Counted from the stretch's first letter, positions 15,973-24,779 are shown. The stretch: 64,000 nucleotides of DNA from Amycolatopsis sp. FDAARGOS 1241 (GCF_016889705.1 NZ_CP069526.1:9328001-9392000), one strand, 5' to 3'. Program-made: numbers and translations. The notes: generated by a model from the letters alone, not told the origin.

Positions 15973-17931
15973 TCAGTCCAAGTACGCCCGAGCCTGCAGC
16001 GTGAACAGCTCCGCGTACCCGCCCCCGGCGGCCATGAGCTCCTCGTGCGTGCCGTATTCGGCGACCTTGCCGTGGTCGAGCAGGAGGATGCGCTCGGCCT
16101 GGCGGACGGTCGAGAAGCGGTGCGAGATGTACAGCGTGGTGCGCCCGGAAGCGAGCGACCGCAGCCGCGCGAACAGGTCGTGTTCGGCCTGCGCGTCCAA
16201 CGCCGAGGTCGGCTCGTCGAGGATCAGGATTGGTGCCTCCCGCTGGAACGCGCGCGCGAGTGCGATCTTCTGCCACTCACCACCTGAGAGCGACACGCCC
16301 TGGTCGAACCACCGGCCCAGCGGCGAGTCGTACCCCGACGGCAGGCGCTGGATGCGTTCGTCGGCGCCGGCGCGGCGGGCCGAGTCGACGATGTGCGGCC
16401 GGTCCTCCAACCGCAGCAGATCACCCAGGCCGATGTTCTCGGCCGCCGTGCCCTGGTAGGTCACGTAGTCCTGGAACATCGCGCTGATCTGCGTCCGCAG
16501 CTCGTCCGGGTCGTAGGAGCGGATGTCCACGCCGTCGAGCAGGATCCGCCCGCCGGTCGGGTCGTACAGGCGGCACAGCAGCTTGAAGAGGGTCGACTTG
16601 CCGGCCCCGTTGCGCCCGACCACCGCGACCGTCTCACCCGGCCGGATCTCGAAGCTCACGCCGTCCAGCGCCGGTTCGTCGGCGCCCGGGTACGTGAAGC
16701 TCACCGACTCGAACCGGATGTGTCCCTCCACAGTGGACGGAAAAGGCCGCGGAGCCGCGGGGGCCACGATCTCCGGCTGCGTGTCGAGGAACCGGTACAG
16801 CGTGTCCAGGTACAGGTTGTTCTCGTACATCCCCGAAAACGCCGTGAACAGCCCCGACACCGACGTCTGCACCGACGTCGCCGCAGCCGTGTACAGCGCG
16901 AGGTCGCCCAGTGTCAGATGCCCGCCAACGGCCTGCAACGCGATGTACAGCGCGATCGCCGAGCCCGCCAGCGTCGACAGGAGTCCCCACGACGTCGAGC
17001 TCACGTTGCGCTTCACCGTCAGCCGCCGCTGCCGTTCGTACGACACCACGCCGAGCTTCCGGAACCGGTCGACGAAGTACGGCCCGAGCCCGAAGAGCTT
17101 GGTCTCCTTCGCGTACGTGTCGGTGGTGACCAGCGAAGACAGGTAGTCCATCCGCCGCTTGATCGGCGACATCAGGAACGTCAGCCAGAACGCCCGCGAC
17201 CCGTACTTCGACTGCGAGATGAACGCCGGGATCGGCGCGAGCAGCGCCACCAGCGCCAGCAGCGGGCTGATCGACACCAGCAGCGCGATCATGCTGCCGA
17301 ACGTGATCGCCGTGCGCACCAGCCCGAGTGCCGAGTTCATCATCGACAACGGCCGCGTCGGCGCTTCCTGCGCCGCCTGGCGCAGCATGTCGTACGACGT
17401 CGAGCCCTCGAAGTAGGCCAGCTGCAGCTTGCTCGCATGGTCCATCACGCGGTGCCGGATGGTCAGCGACATCCGTTCCTGCAGCAGCGTCTGCGCGACC
17501 GACGTGATCGCGCTGCTGATCGCCGTCGCCGCCAGCACGCCGAACTGCAACAGCGTGATCCGCACGATGTCGCCCGTCGAGCCGCGGTGCTGGATCGCCG
17601 CGACCACGGAGTCGAGCAGGATCTTCGCGAGGTACGCCGTCGCCGTCGGCAGCAAGCCGGACAGCAGCGTGACCAGCGCGAGCAGGATCGTCAGCGTCGG
17701 GCTGGCCTCCCACGTCAGCCGTGCCACCTTCGGCAGACCGCGCACGGTGCCGGCCACCGAGGTCTTCATCCGGCCCAACCGCGACTTCAGGTCCTTGGGC
17801 TGCTCCGGCTGCGGCGCCTCCGGGATGTCGACGGCACCGGTGAGCCCACTGTCCGGCACGGTCTGCGGCGGGCGGCCCCGCCCCCGTCTGCCGAACATCC
17901 GCACGGCACCGTCCACACCGCCTGGAATCAC
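15973..17931 (-). CDS. ABC exporter, fused membrane and ATPase domains
   Basis: The product has 652 residues. A basic cytoplasmic N-terminus (about 1-85) precedes a six-helix ABC membrane domain (from LTILLALVTLLSGLLPTATAY), then an ATPase domain with Walker A VGRNGAGKST, signature SLSGGEWQKIALARAF, Walker [14 protein letters not shown] and the H-loop YISHRFSTV. It acts as a dimer or half-transporter in the membrane. The GTG start at 17931 overlaps the stop of the TetR gene (GTGA), so the regulator and exporter form one operon behind the operator at 18534-18555. The layout suggests a drug or metabolite efflux pump induced by its own substrate; the substrate is unknown. Confidence 0.9.
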   Translation of the reverse strand: MIPGGVDGAVRMFGRRGRGRPPQTVPDSGLTGAVDIPEAPQPEQPKDLKSRLGRMKTSVAGTVRGLPKVARLTWEASPTLTILLALVTLLSGLLPTATAYLAKILLDSVVAAIQHRGSTGDIVRITLLQFGVLAATAISSAITSVAQTLLQERMSLTIRHRVMDHASKLQLAYFEGSTSYDMLRQAAQEAPTRPLSMMNSALGLVRTAITFGSMIALLVSISPLLALVALLAPIPAFISQSKYGSRAFWLTFLMSPIKRRMDYLSSLVTTDTYAKETKLFGLGPYFVDRFRKLGVVSYERQRRLTVKRNVSSTSWGLLSTLAGSAIALYIALQAVGGHLTLGDLALYTAAATSVQTSVSGLFTAFSGMYENNLYLDTLYRFLDTQPEIVAPAAPRPFPSTVEGHIRFESVSFTYPGADEPALDGVSFEIRPGETVAVVGRNGAGKSTLFKLLCRLYDPTGGRILLDGVDIRSYDPDELRTQISAMFQDYVTYQGTAAENIGLGDLLRLEDRPHIVDSARRAGADERIQRLPSGYDSPLGRWFDQGVSLSGGEWQKIALARAFQREAPILILDEPTSALDAQAEHDLFARLRSLASGRTTLYISHRFSTVRQAERILLLDHGKVAEYGTHEELMAAGGGYAELFTLQARAYLD

Positions 17932-18530
17932 CGGCGCACCGCGCCGTGCAGGAAGACGTCGATCATTTCGGCGGGCTCCGGTGAACCGGGCATCGCCCGG
18001 CTCTGCGCGAACAGCATGGTCAGGAACAACGAAGCGGCCTTGTCCACGGGCAACCGCAGCCGGTCGGCGTCCGGGACGAACAGCTCCCGGATGGCGCGCT
18101 GCATCGCGTCGAACGACTCGCGCCGGCTGTCGCCGCTCGGCGCCTTGCGATTGCGCGCCTCCTCCGCGCGCAGCCGTCCTTTCAGCGTCGCGGCCATCAC
18201 CGCACCCATCCGCTGCAGGTGTGCGGTCAACGCTTCGACGGCTTCGAGCAGGCGCTTCTCCAACGGCAGTTCAGCCGGGATCTCCCCGATCATCTCCAAC
18301 GCCTCCCCCGGGTCGAGTGCGGCTTCCACGCACGCGTCGAACAGCTCGTCCTTGTCCTGGAACACGCGGAAGATGGTGCCCTCGCCGATGCCGGCCGCGC
18401 GGGCGATCTGCGCGGTGGTGACTCCCCGGCCGTGTTCGACGACCAGCGGGAGCACCGCGCGCACGATCATCCGGCGCCGGTCGTCGGGCGCCATCCCCGG
18501 CGCTCGTTTCCTCGTCTCCACGCGCGCCAC
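17928..18530 (-). CDS. TetR-family regulator of the adjacent ABC exporter
   Basis: The product has 200 residues. The N-terminal helix-turn-helix reads GVTTAQIARAAGIGEGTIFRVF, with the usual DKDELFDACVEAAL helix after it. The remaining helices form the ligand-binding and dimerisation domain. GTG at 18530 is the start; a 22-bp palindrome ends the promoter 4 bases upstream, so the mRNA may have a very short leader. The last base pairs overlap the exporter start. Autorepression with release by an exported compound is inferred from the layout. Confidence 0.9.
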   Translation of the reverse strand: MARVETRKRAPGMAPDDRRRMIVRAVLPLVVEHGRGVTTAQIARAAGIGEGTIFRVFQDKDELFDACVEAALDPGEALEMIGEIPAELPLEKRLLEAVEALTAHLQRMGAVMAATLKGRLRAEEARNRKAPSGDSRRESFDAMQRAIRELFVPDADRLRLPVDKAASLFLTMLFAQSRAMPGSPEPAEMIDVFLHGAVRR

Positions 18531-18533
18531 GCT

Positions 18534-18555
18534 ACGGAGTGAGCACTCACTCCGT
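18534..18555. promoter_or_regulatory. Palindromic TetR operator
   Basis: Ten-base perfect arms ACGGAGTGAG and CTCACTCCGT are separated by 2 bases. The GAGTG...CACTC core is typical of TetR-family operators. It lies directly in front of the tetR-ABC exporter operon and about 70 bases upstream of the divergent LuxR-type gene, so it could affect both. Confidence 0.75.
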
Positions 18556-18624
18556 CAACTCGGTAACGCAATGCGATCCGGCGTCGACTCAGGGAACGCA
18601 CGTCCGCCGACCCGAGGAGCGCTG

Positions 18625-19620
18625 GTGCGCGGCTTCACGTTCGACGAGCGCACGACGCGATTGCTGCGCGAGGCGCGCGAAAGCCTGACCGCGCAGGCCG
18701 GCAAGGGGCACCACGCGCTGTACGACCGGCTGCGCGAGGTCGTCGCCAGCGTGTTGCGGCTCGACGCGTTCTTCGTCGCCCTGTTCCGCGACGCCGGCCA
18801 CGTGCTCTACGCCCACCAGTACGACGGTGTCGAGTACGCGCTGCCGGGCATCCGGCCTTTCAACCCCGACGGCCCGACGGGCTGGGTCTTCGCGCACAAC
18901 CGCTCCTACGCCTACCGCGAAGACGGCGGCGCCGTGCTCAACCGCGGAATCCCCTGGGGCGACCGGGATCGCCGCTTCGCCGACGCCCTCGTGGTCCCGA
19001 TGCGCCGCACCCACACCGCCGAGGTGATCGGCGTCGTCTCGGCCCAGACCTACACTCCCGAGAGCTACGGCGACACCGAACTCGCCGCGCTCGAGTGGCT
19101 CGCCGAGGTCGTCGCCCGGGTGCTTTCGGCCGAAGAAGCGGATCGCGAGTTCCTGTCCAGGCTCGACGACGGCCACCGCCCGGCCGCCGAACGCGTGCTG
19201 TCGCGTTCGGTGTCGGCGTTCGTCGTGGAGCGCGTGGCCGTCGTGCGCGAGTCCGCCGCCGAGCTCGCCGCGGCGCTCGAAGCGGAGGGGCACCAGCTCG
19301 GTGCGCGGGCCCGTGACCTGGTGCGCGAGTGCGAACGGCTGCAGATCGAGTCGGCGGAGATCGAGTTCGCAGGCTACCGCGAAGCCGCCGCGCGCTTCGC
19401 CTCGCTCAGCCCGCGCGAGCGCGACGTCGCCGACCTCGTGGGCCAGGGCCTGCGCAACGACGAGATCGCCGCGCGGCTGCACATCGGGCTGTCGACGGTG
19501 AAGACACACGTGGGCAACATCCTGCGCAAGTACGGCGCCGAGCAGCGCTCGACCGTCGCCGAGGAGATTTCCGCGTACCTGCGCAACACGCGCGTGCGCA
19601 GCGACTCATACCGAGGATGA
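18625..19620 (+). CDS. GAF domain-LuxR helix-turn-helix regulator
   Basis: The product has 331 residues. Residues about 20-165 look like a GAF sensor domain (LRLDAFFVALFRDAGHVLYAH, ADALVVPMRRTHTAEVIGV). A helical linker of roughly 100 residues follows, then a C-terminal LuxR helix-turn-helix (LSPRERDVADLVGQGLRNDE, HIGLSTVKTHVGNILRKYG). GTG at 18625 is chosen because GAGGAG lies upstream. It is divergent from the tetR-exporter operon. The effector sensed by the GAF domain is unknown. It could regulate the small-gene cluster that follows, but nothing shows this. Confidence 0.85.
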   Translation: MRGFTFDERTTRLLREARESLTAQAGKGHHALYDRLREVVASVLRLDAFFVALFRDAGHVLYAHQYDGVEYALPGIRPFNPDGPTGWVFAHNRSYAYREDGGAVLNRGIPWGDRDRRFADALVVPMRRTHTAEVIGVVSAQTYTPESYGDTELAALEWLAEVVARVLSAEEADREFLSRLDDGHRPAAERVLSRSVSAFVVERVAVVRESAAELAAALEAEGHQLGARARDLVRECERLQIESAEIEFAGYREAAARFASLSPRERDVADLVGQGLRNDEIAARLHIGLSTVKTHVGNILRKYGAEQRSTVAEEISAYLRNTRVRSDSYRG

Positions 19621-19684
19621 ATCGGGGCTCAGCCTTTTTTCGTCCTCGAGCCGAAAGAATCGGCGGGTTCGCGCGAATAAACTG

Positions 19685-20050
19685 GTGCCCGTGTTGGCCG
19701 TGGTGGGTGAGTGCCTGCTCGCGCTCTGGTGGTTGTTGGTCGGGTTGGGAATCGCGAAGTTCCTCGTCGTCCCTCTGCTGAAATGGTTGCTCGTCGGTGC
19801 GTTCGATTCGCTGAAGGGTGCGTCCGGCGCAGGTCGGACGGTGCGCCGACTGCTCGCCGTGCCGATCACGGGTTTGCTGAGCAGGCAACGCAAAGCTCGT
19901 CGCGGTGACTTCGACAGCAAGATGGATCTGTTCCTCGTCGACGTGGTCTTCGGATTCGTGGTGAGCGGTTTTCTCCAGGGCTTCGCGATCACGTTGGTTG
20001 CGCTGGGTTCGACGTTCGTGCTCCTGGCGATCGGTTACGCGCTCTTCTGA
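19685..20050 (+). CDS. Small membrane protein of unknown function
   Basis: The product has 121 residues. The N-terminal segment VVGECLLALWWLLVGLGIAKFL and the C-terminal pair VVFGFVVSGFLQGFAITL and LGSTFVLLAIGYALF are membrane spans. A basic loop (RTVRRLL...SRQRKARRG) lies between them. It is the first of four closely spaced genes. Start GTG at 19685 (or 19691); no strong ribosome binding site is visible. I do not recognise the family. Confidence 0.6.
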   Translation: MPVLAVVGECLLALWWLLVGLGIAKFLVVPLLKWLLVGAFDSLKGASGAGRTVRRLLAVPITGLLSRQRKARRGDFDSKMDLFLVDVVFGFVVSGFLQGFAITLVALGSTFVLLAIGYALF

Positions 20051-20066
20051 AACGGACGGGTGAGTT

Positions 20067-20450
20067 GTGGCGGATTACGAGTTGGTGCCGGGCGGCCGGA
20101 AAGTGCCGTTCGAGATTCAGAGCGCGCACGGCGATCTTCCGTCGGGCAGCGCGGACCTGGCCGAGGTGGTGGTCACCGCGGTGAGCCACGCCCTCGGCTT
20201 CCCGACGCTCACCTTGGTGCGCTCCGTCGTGCTCGTGCTGGGCCGGGCCTGGTCCGAGCTGCGGGTGCAACTGCAGGGCGAGCGGACGGAGACGCGCATT
20301 CGGCTGTTCGAGGTCACGGCCACGCGGTTCAGCGCCCACCTCACGCGGCTGCAGGCGGACCCGCACTGGGATCCGCAGGTGAAGGCGCTCCTCGACGCGA
20401 CGTTGCGCGCGGAGCTGGAGCGCGAGCTGGCCCGGATCTTCCGGAACTAG
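20067..20450 (+). CDS. Unknown small protein (second gene of four)
   Basis: The product has 127 residues and no membrane span or signal peptide. Its centre is predicted beta/alpha (VRSVVLVLGRAWSELRVQLQ, then ETRIRLFEVTATRFSAHLTRL), and the C-terminus is a charged helix (LRAELERELARIFRN). It starts with GTG at 20067, 16 bases after the membrane-protein stop, and is followed 11 bases later by the next ORF. I do not recognise the family. Confidence 0.6.
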   Translation: MADYELVPGGRKVPFEIQSAHGDLPSGSADLAEVVVTAVSHALGFPTLTLVRSVVLVLGRAWSELRVQLQGERTETRIRLFEVTATRFSAHLTRLQADPHWDPQVKALLDATLRAELERELARIFRN

Positions 20451-20461
20451 GGAGGGAACCG

Positions 20462-20647
20462 ATGTCGGAGCTCGTCAGACGGTCCGAGTCAGCGGCCGAG
20501 GGGCCGCTCGGGAAAGCGGTGGAGCTCGCCGCCGCCGCGCACCGGAAGGCCGTGGCTGCGCGGCAGGACCTGCGCGTGGCGCTCAGCGTCGCCGAATTGC
20601 GCGCGGAGGCGGAGATCGAGCAGGACCGACGCGATCGGCGGCGGTGA
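20462..20647 (+). CDS. Unknown 61-residue helical protein
   Basis: ATG at 20462 has GGGAGG just upstream. The product is almost entirely alanine-rich, charged helix (KAVELAAAAHRKAVAARQ, EIEQDRRDRRR), consistent with a small coiled-coil or adaptor. The stop is 1 base from the next gene's GTG. The tight spacing and good ribosome site support it being real despite its size. Confidence 0.6.
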   Translation: MSELVRRSESAAEGPLGKAVELAAAAHRKAVAARQDLRVALSVAELRAEAEIEQDRRDRRR

Positions 20648-20648
20648 C

Positions 20649-20987
20649 GTGGCGCAGGACTTGGAGGCACTCGTGCAGACGATGATCGAACGGCCGGCGG
20701 CGCTGCGCCTGCGGCAACTGCTCGCCGAAGGACTCATCACGCCCTCGGACCGGGACCTGTTCTTCGTCTCGGCGCAGCGGTACAAGGAAGCCGCGTTCAC
20801 GCAGTACGCGGACTTCGACCCCGCCGTGCGCGACGAGCTCGTGAAGGCCCTGCTGTCGGACTACCAGCGGGAACTCGACCGGCTCCTCGGCGAGATCACC
20901 GCCCGCCGCCGCACCCCGCCGCCTCTCGAAGGCCCACGGCGGCCCGGAATCCTCAGGCGCCTGTTCCGCCGCTGGATCCAAACCTGA
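20649..20987 (+). CDS. Unknown small protein (last gene of four)
   Basis: The product has 112 residues and starts with GTG at 20649. It is helical and charged: LVQTMIERPAALRLRQLLAEG, FFVSAQRYKEAAFTQYADF, AVRDELVKALLSDYQRELDRL. The tail is basic and proline-rich and ends in LRRLFRRW. No catalytic motif is seen. It forms a unit with the three upstream small genes, one membrane and three soluble, suggesting a small membrane-anchored complex. This is inference from context only. Confidence 0.55.
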   Translation: MAQDLEALVQTMIERPAALRLRQLLAEGLITPSDRDLFFVSAQRYKEAAFTQYADFDPAVRDELVKALLSDYQRELDRLLGEITARRRTPPPLEGPRRPGILRRLFRRWIQT

Positions 20988-21030
20988 CTGAGGTTGTCGA
21001 CAGTCTTGGGCTCCTGATCTTGGGAGGCCT

Positions 21031-21189
21031 ATGGCTGAGCGAGTGCGGAGTGAGAAGGACCTGGTCAGGCGCGCGAACCGGCGTCTGGCCGTTCTTCGTC
21101 ACGTCGAGGAGGTCAGCGGGAACGCGGCGGCGACGTGCCGGTACTTCTGGATCCGCGGCAACATCTTCTACCGGTGGAAACGCCGCTGA
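21031..21189 (+). pseudogene. IS481-like transposase N-terminal helix-turn-helix fragment
   Basis: The 52-residue reading frame has GGGAGG 5 bases before its ATG. It contains NRRLAVLRHVEEVSGN and AATCRYFWIRGNIFYRW, closely resembling the start of IS481/IS3-type transposases (the HTH that reads ...AATCRYYGISR...). It stops after the HTH, so the DDE catalytic domain is missing. No terminal repeats are seen nearby. It is a remnant, or a small DNA-binding protein left from an insertion. Confidence 0.6.
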
Positions 21190-21191
21190 GA

Positions 21192-21226
21192 CCGGTTGCG
21201 GCCCGAACGAATCGGGCCGCAACCGG
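21192..21226. terminator. Strong hairpin terminator
   Basis: A perfect 14-base inverted repeat (CCGGTTGCGGCCCG / CGGGCCGCAACCGG) has a 7-base loop. It sits between the transposase fragment and the convergent end of the dehydrogenase operon and can serve both strands. No long T tract follows. Confidence 0.75.
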
Positions 21227-21232
21227 GGCGGC

Positions 21233-22564
21233 TCAGTAGGTGATGGCGACCGCCGGGTCGCCGAGCAGCGCGCCGACGTCGGCGAGGAACTCCGAACCCT
21301 GCTGGCCGTCGATGACGCGGTGGTCGAAGCTCAGCGACAGCTGCATGACCTTGCGCACCTTGATCTCGCCGTCCACGACCCAGGGCGTGTCGCGGATGGC
21401 GCCGACCGCCAGGATCGCCGACTCGCCCGGGTTGATGATGGGCGTGCCGGTGTCGACGCCGAAGACGCCGACGTTCGTGATCGTGAACGTGCCGTTCAGC
21501 ATCGCCGCGGGGCTGGTCTTGCCCTCGCGCGCGGTGTCGGTCAGCTCGGTCAGCGCGAGCGCCAGCTCCTTGAGCGACTTGGCATCGGCGTCGAAGATCT
21601 TCGGGACCACGAGCCCGCGCGGTGTCGCGGCGGCGATGCCCAGGTGCACGTAGTCCTTGTAGACGATCTCCTGCGCCGCCTCGTCCCACACGGCGTTGAC
21701 GTCCGGCGTGCGCTTCGCCGCGAGGCACACGGCCTTGGCGGCGAACGCGAGCGGCGTCAGCTTCACGCCGCTGAACTCCCGCGAGGCCTTGAGCTTCTCG
21801 CGCAGCTCCATCATCGGCGTGACGTCGACGGTGAGGAACTCCGTGACGTGTGGAGCCGCGTACGCGCTCTGCACCATCGCGGCCGCGGTGGCCTTGCGGA
21901 CGCCCTTGATCGGCACGCGGCGCTCACGCGTCGCGGGGTCGTAGCCGGTGTCCGGAGTGGACACAGCCGCGGCCGGTGCCGAGCCGTTGGCCGCGCGCTC
22001 GACGTCCTCGCGCGTGATGACGCCGCCGCCGGCCGTGCCGGTGAGCGCGCGCAGGTCGACGCCGAGGTCCTTGGCGAGCTTGCGCACCGGCGGTTTGGCC
22101 AGCGGCACGTACCCACCGCGCGGCTCTTCGACAACGGGCGCCGGAGCGGCGGCAACGGGAGCCACCGCCGGCTCCGGAGTGGACGGTGCCGAACCCCTGC
22201 GCGCCCGCCGTTTCGCCACCACGGACTTCGAGCCGTACCCGACGAGCGGCTTCATCTCCTCCTCGGCCGGCGCTTCCGCAGCCGGCGCGGCGGCAGGTGC
22301 AGGCGCCGCTTTCCCGTCCGGATCCACGTCCACCGTCAGCAACGGCGCCCCGACCTCGACGGTCTGCCCCGGCTCCGCGTGCAGCTCGGTGATCATCCCG
22401 GCCCACGGAATCGGCAGCTCGACGGCGGCCTTGGCCGTCTCGACCTCGACGACGATCTGGTTGACCGTGACCTGGTCACCCGGCTTCACGTGCCAGGCGA
22501 TGATGTCGGCCTCGGTCAGCCCCTCCGCCGTGTCCGACAGGGGGAACTGCTTGTACTCGGGCAT
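21233..22564 (-). CDS. bkdC: Dihydrolipoamide acyltransferase (E2) of a 2-oxo acid dehydrogenase
   Basis: The product has 443 residues. One lipoyl domain at the N-terminus has the modified lysine in ETAKAAVELP (about 44). An Ala/Pro-rich linker, an E3-binding domain (PPVRKLAKDLGVDLRALTGT...ITREDVERAA) and a C-terminal catalytic domain ending in SFDHRVIDGQQGSEFL follow. The acyl group made by E1 is passed to CoA here. It is the last gene of the operon after E1alpha and E1beta. The single lipoyl domain and the operon order fit the actinobacterial branched-chain keto-acid complex; pyruvate use cannot be excluded. E3 is not in the window. Confidence 0.9.
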   Translation of the reverse strand: MPEYKQFPLSDTAEGLTEADIIAWHVKPGDQVTVNQIVVEVETAKAAVELPIPWAGMITELHAEPGQTVEVGAPLLTVDVDPDGKAAPAPAAAPAAEAPAEEEMKPLVGYGSKSVVAKRRARRGSAPSTPEPAVAPVAAAPAPVVEEPRGGYVPLAKPPVRKLAKDLGVDLRALTGTAGGGVITREDVERAANGSAPAAAVSTPDTGYDPATRERRVPIKGVRKATAAAMVQSAYAAPHVTEFLTVDVTPMMELREKLKASREFSGVKLTPLAFAAKAVCLAAKRTPDVNAVWDEAAQEIVYKDYVHLGIAAATPRGLVVPKIFDADAKSLKELALALTELTDTAREGKTSPAAMLNGTFTITNVGVFGVDTGTPIINPGESAILAVGAIRDTPWVVDGEIKVRKVMQLSLSFDHRVIDGQQGSEFLADVGALLGDPAVAITY

Positions 22565-22581
22565 GTCTGCGTGCTTCCCCC

Positions 22582-23574
22582 TTACCAGGCGAGTGAACGG
22601 TCGACGGCGTGCAGCACCCGGTCCAGGTCGGGGAGGTAGTGCTCCTCGAGCTTGGCGGGCGGGTACGGCGTGTCGAACCCGGTCACGCGCAGGACGGGGG
22701 CCTCCAGCGAGTAGAAGCACTCCTGCTGGACCCGGGCCGCGATCTCCGACGTCAGCGACGATTCGGACGGCGCCTCGCTCACGGCGATCAGCCGGCCCGT
22801 CTTGCGCACCGACTCGAAAACAGGCCCGAGGTCGAGCGGCGAGAGCGTGCGCAGGTCGATGACCTCGAGCGAGCGGCCCTCGTCCGCGGCCGCCGCGGCG
22901 GCGTCGAGCGCCACCTTCACCGACGGACCGTAGGCGACGACGGTCGCGGTGGTCCCTTCGCGCACCACGCGCGAGCCGAACACGGGTCCCGGCGACGTGT
23001 CGGTGTCGACCTCCATCTTCAGCGCGCCCGAGTGGTACAGCTTCTTGGGCTCGAAGAAGAGGATCGGGTCGTCGGAACGGATGGCCTCCTGGATGCCCCA
23101 GTACGCGTCGGCCGCGTTGGACACCGAAACGACCTTCAGGCCGGCGATGTGCGAAAACAGCGACTCGGGCGACTCCGAGTGGTGCTCCACGGCGCCGATC
23201 CCGCCGCCGAACGGCACGCGGATCACCACGGGCATCTTGACCTTGCCCTGCGTGCGGTAGTGCAGCTTCGCCAGCTGCGACGAGATCTGGTCGAACCCGG
23301 GGAAGATGAAGCCCTCGAACTGGATCTCGCACACGGGCCGGAACCCGCGCACGGCCAGGCCCACCGCGGTGCCGATGATGCCCGACTCGGCCAGCGGCGT
23401 GTCGAGCACGCGCTGCTCACCGAAGTCCTTCTGCAGGCCGTCGGTGATGCGGAAGACGCCGCCGAGCTTGCCGACGTCCTCACCCATGATCAGGACCTTC
23501 GGGTCCTCTTCCATCGCGCGGCGCAGGCCGAGGTTGAGCGCCTTGCCGATCGTGAGCTTCTGCAAGTCGGTCAT
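22582..23574 (-). CDS. bkdB: 2-oxo acid dehydrogenase E1 beta subunit
   Basis: The product has 330 residues, full length for E1 beta. The N-terminal thiamine-binding half has MGEDVGKLGGVFRITDGL and DTPLAESGIIGTAVGLA; RVPFGGGIGAVEHHSESPES and the C-terminal transketolase domain follow. Its ATG overlaps the E1alpha TGA by one base (TGATG), so the subunits are translationally coupled. With E1alpha it decarboxylates a 2-oxo acid using thiamine diphosphate. See the E2 entry for the substrate question. Confidence 0.92.
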   Translation of the reverse strand: MTDLQKLTIGKALNLGLRRAMEEDPKVLIMGEDVGKLGGVFRITDGLQKDFGEQRVLDTPLAESGIIGTAVGLAVRGFRPVCEIQFEGFIFPGFDQISSQLAKLHYRTQGKVKMPVVIRVPFGGGIGAVEHHSESPESLFSHIAGLKVVSVSNAADAYWGIQEAIRSDDPILFFEPKKLYHSGALKMEVDTDTSPGPVFGSRVVREGTTATVVAYGPSVKVALDAAAAAADEGRSLEVIDLRTLSPLDLGPVFESVRKTGRLIAVSEAPSESSLTSEIAARVQQECFYSLEAPVLRVTGFDTPYPPAKLEEHYLPDLDRVLHAVDRSLAW

Positions 23575-24779
23575 CAGTGCTCACCTGCCGTCGCGAAACC
23601 GTCCAAGTAGGACAGGAACTCTTCCCGCTCCGCGTCGAGCGCGGGAGAAGGCTCTGCATACACGTTCGCGAAGATCCGCTCGGGCGGCGGCTCCGGCATG
23701 TTGAACGTGTACTCGCGCAGCTGAGCCGCGAACTCGTCGGCTTCGGCCTGCACCCCGTCGAAGAACTGCTGGTTCGCCCCGCCGCCGCGCGCGAGGTAGG
23801 CGCGCACGCGCTCGATCGGGTCTTTGAGCTTCCACTCCTCCAGCTCGTCGGACAGCCGGTAGCGGGTGGGGTCGTCGGTGGTGGTGTGGGCGTCCATCCG
23901 GTAGGTGAACGCCTCGATCAGCACGGGACCGTTGCCGTGGCGGCACTCCTCGAGCGCCCAGCGCGTGACCGCGAGGCAGGCGAGCACGTCGTTGCCGTCG
24001 ACGCGGATGCCGGGGAAGCCGTAGCCGCGGGCGCGCTGGTACAGCGGCAGGCGCGACTGGCGTTCGGTCGGCTCGGAGATGGCCCACTGGTTGTTCTGGC
24101 AGAAGAAGACGAGCGGGGCGTCGTAGACCGCCGACCACACGAAACCCTCGTGCACGTCGCCCTGCGAGGTGGCGCCGTCACCGAAGTAGACAATCGTGGC
24201 TTCGCCGTCGTCGTCACCGACCCTGCCCTCGAACTTCTGCCCCATGGCGTAGCCCGTGGCGTTGAGGACCTGGTTGCCGATGACGATCGTGTACGGGTGG
24301 AAGCGGGTTTCCTTGAAGTCCCAGCCGCCGTGGTCCGTGCACCGGAAGATGCCGAGCAGCTCACGCAGGTCCACGCCACGGGTGTACGCGACACCGTGCT
24401 CGCGGTAGCTCGGGAACGCCATGTCGGTGGGCTTCAGCGCGCGGCCGGAGCCGATCTGCGCGGCCTCCTGGCCCAGCAGCGGCACCCAGATGCCCAGCTG
24501 GCCCTGGCGCTGCATCGCGTTGGCCTCGCGGTCGGCGCGGCGCACCAGCACCATGTCGCGGTAGAGGTTGCGCAGGGCTTCGTCGTCGACGTCCTCGACG
24601 TACTTGTCGAACTGCGGCGATGGAACCCGCTGCCCTTCGGGGGTGAGCAGCTGAGTCAGCTCGGCGCCACCTTCGCTCGTTGCTCGCAAACCCGCGATCA
24701 CCTGCTCGGGTGAGGGCTTGGCCGCTACGGCGGCGGGCCCGTCTCCAGGTTCGGGGTGCGTCCACTGTTCGGACGGCAT
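23574..24779 (-). CDS. bkdA: 2-oxo acid dehydrogenase E1 alpha subunit
   Basis: The product has 401 residues. The thiamine diphosphate motif runs from GDGATSQGDVHEGF to CQNNQWAIS. The phosphorylation-loop-like region YRMDAHTTTDDPTRYR and the N-terminal RRADREANAMQRQGQLG are also typical. The ATG at 24779 is chosen because GAGGAGAG lies 8 bases upstream; the open frame extends further but the added sequence looks non-coding. It is the first gene of the E1alpha-E1beta-E2 operon. Confidence 0.92.
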   Translation of the reverse strand: MPSEQWTHPEPGDGPAAVAAKPSPEQVIAGLRATSEGGAELTQLLTPEGQRVPSPQFDKYVEDVDDEALRNLYRDMVLVRRADREANAMQRQGQLGIWVPLLGQEAAQIGSGRALKPTDMAFPSYREHGVAYTRGVDLRELLGIFRCTDHGGWDFKETRFHPYTIVIGNQVLNATGYAMGQKFEGRVGDDDGEATIVYFGDGATSQGDVHEGFVWSAVYDAPLVFFCQNNQWAISEPTERQSRLPLYQRARGYGFPGIRVDGNDVLACLAVTRWALEECRHGNGPVLIEAFTYRMDAHTTTDDPTRYRLSDELEEWKLKDPIERVRAYLARGGGANQQFFDGVQAEADEFAAQLREYTFNMPEPPPERIFANVYAEPSPALDAEREEFLSYLDGFATAGEH

